Notes under the pieces: generated by a model
Database searches by the model: none
Told to the model about the DNA's origin: nothing
What the model saw: only the letters and a program-made list of their open reading frames with translations
NCBI GenBank assembly: GCA_018268135.1
Contig: JAFDXD010000011.1
Span: 1 to 34,120 of the forward strand
Direction: 5' to 3'
DNA length: 34,120 nt
Source: Bacteroidota bacterium
Lineage (GTDB): Bacteria > Bacteroidota > Bacteroidia > Chitinophagales > Chitinophagaceae
Position numbers and translations under genes: made by a program
Part shown: piece after piece, positions 33,204-34,120 of the stretch
How the letters are laid out: every line of letters starts with the position of its first letter
How positions within the stretch are numbered: the stretch's first letter is position 1

Positions 33204-34120
33204 TTTCTTTATACTTTCTGTATCATAAAATATTTTCATAAAATGCTGCTCGCCGGGCAGGGCATCCAGGGTAAATGCCATTCTTTTATTTCCATCAATT
33301 ATTTCGAGTATGGATGTATTAGGTGGTATGCTACCCACATTATCTGCAAAAAAGTGAATGGTATTTTTTCCGGGCTTTAGCATTACGTTTATAAACTGCG
33401 GCTTCTTTTTTACAGGCAATCCCCTTGCCAGCCACTCCCCATTTATTTTTATGGAAATACTATCGCCATCTTCTACTGCATCATCCCATATTGCAAGCCG
33501 CACTTTGCCAGAAGTAGTGCTAATGCCGGCGATAATATTTTTATTCGCATTATTCTCATCTGTATCTATGGCTGGGTATGCTTTAAAGTAAGTATCGCTT
33601 TGGCTCTGTGGGGTACAAAATATTTTGGCACAAATAAAAGCGGCGCCGCTATCCTGGCTTCTATTAAAATCGAGCTTGAAAGTTTGATGGCCAAATGTAA
33701 AACTAGCCTTCGTTTTGCTACGAGCGCTATTTCCAAATTTATCTGCAAACAAAGCAAGTATATTCCACCCGGTATCTAATGACACATCTTCTGTATGTAT
33801 CTTTTTTGTAGGAGAAAAAAGATCAAGCATGGTAATGCCATTTAACGATGCAGATACTATATCATCTTTTTGCAATCCGGCAATAGCCATTGTACCATTG
33901 CGATTATCAACTACTATACTATCTGTAATGCCAAAATATTCTGGAGAAACAGATGGCTCTACTATTTTATCAATGGCAGCATCTGCCCATGCCGAATCAT
34001 TTATTTTAACAAGCCTGGCGCCTTCATTGCTTTCATTTAATGTAATTGGCTGCTGGTGCAGGATGGCCTGCCCTTTTAAATCTCTGCTCAGAATTAAGAT
34101 GCCATTAAAATTTTTTACAA
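33201..34120 (-). CDS. Partial gene, secreted-type protein of unknown function
   Basis: The frame is open from the stop at 33201 to the right window edge, giving at least 305 residues; the ATG at 33890 is internal, since coding sequence continues upstream of it (for example DSAWADAAIDKIVEPSVSPE). The N-terminus lies outside. The visible part seems to hold two or three beta-sandwich units: SLDTGWNILALFADKFGNS, AIWDDAVEDGDSISIKING and VMLKPGKNTIHFFADNVGSIPPNTSILEIIDG. Similar segments occur at the ends of exported Bacteroidota proteins, where they look like binding or architectural domains. I do not assign a function. It converges on the T9SS repeat protein gene. Confidence 0.7.
   Translation of the reverse strand, partial: VKNFNGILILSRDLKGQAILHQQPITLNESNEGARLVKINDSAWADAAIDKIVEPSVSPEYFGITDSIVVDNRNGTMAIAGLQKDDIVSASLNGITMLDLFSPTKKIHTEDVSLDTGWNILALFADKFGNSARSKTKASFTFGHQTFKLDFNRSQDSGAAFICAKIFCTPQSQSDTYFKAYPAIDTDENNANKNIIAGISTTSGKVRLAIWDDAVEDGDSISIKINGEWLARGLPVKKKPQFINVMLKPGKNTIHFFADNVGSIPPNTSILEIIDGNKRMAFTLDALPGEQHFMKIFYDTESIKK

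Noticed and set aside
1-34120. CRISPR array, tRNA, rRNA or prophage genes
   Set aside because: No regularly spaced short repeats, cloverleaf-like sequence or phage proteins were seen on reading the window.

Overview
The window looks like a piece of a Bacteroidota chromosome, most likely Chitinophagaceae or a close relative. The evidence is AT-rich sequence, a protein with a type IX secretion (Por) sorting domain, several lipoproteins and signal-peptide proteins of Bacteroidota-typical families (DUF2911, PepSY-like, TIGR02757, GH109), NarL/7TMR-DISM-type two-component systems, and TAnnTTTG promoter -7 elements. Both window edges cut through genes: a fatty acid hydroxylase on the left and an unidentified secreted-type protein on the right. 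No rRNA, tRNA, CRISPR array, IS transposase or phage gene was seen.

Layout. 1-252: 3' end of a fatty acid hydroxylase. 278-5214, minus strand: N-acetylmuramoyl-L-alanine amidase, then a NarL-type response regulator, its 7TM histidine kinase, a TIGR02757 (DUF2400) protein and a small unknown protein, the last four tightly packed as one likely operon. 5282-7688, minus: SDR-type L-threonine 3-dehydrogenase and a GH109-like Gfo/Idh/MocA protein with a perfect LacI-type palindrome upstream. 7986-11586, plus: rpiB, an M28 peptidase with a strong terminator, and a CPA-type cation/proton antiporter. 11593-13458, minus: M1 aminopeptidase. 13591-14730: a higBA toxin-antitoxin module enclosed by two 137-bp direct repeats, which is the clearest accessory unit. 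14790-17857: a deoxyhypusine-synthase-like gene, a divergent alpha/beta hydrolase, and a PepSY-like periplasmic protein. 18149-23351, plus: an AcpH-like phosphodiesterase, two tandem DUF2911 genes, asnB, a cystathionine gamma-synthase/lyase, and a small CBU_0592-type membrane protein. 23520-26106, minus: paaABCD, the phenylacetyl-CoA epoxidase core, with an inverted-repeat operator in front of paaA and no paaE beside it. 26260-29646: a lipoprotein of unknown role and a second, paralogous two-component pair whose kinase carries TPRs. 29821-33129: a 1102-residue secreted protein with 13 repeats and a T9SS signal. 33201-34120: a partial unknown gene.

How the genes fit together. Most are chromosomal housekeeping or catabolic genes: envelope amidase, amino-acid metabolism (Tdh, AsnB, MetB-like), sugar phosphate isomerisation, and aerobic phenylacetate ring epoxidation. 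The less ordinary signals are the repeat-bounded higBA unit, two regulator palindromes (7752-7767 and 26142-26159), a GC-rich extragenic hairpin present at two places (around 8500 and 23440), a bacterial deoxyhypusine-synthase-like enzyme that keeps the catalytic lysine, and the 13-repeat T9SS protein. I did not find a convincing wholly new multi-gene system; the repeat-bounded higBA unit is the best candidate for a mobile cassette of undescribed type.
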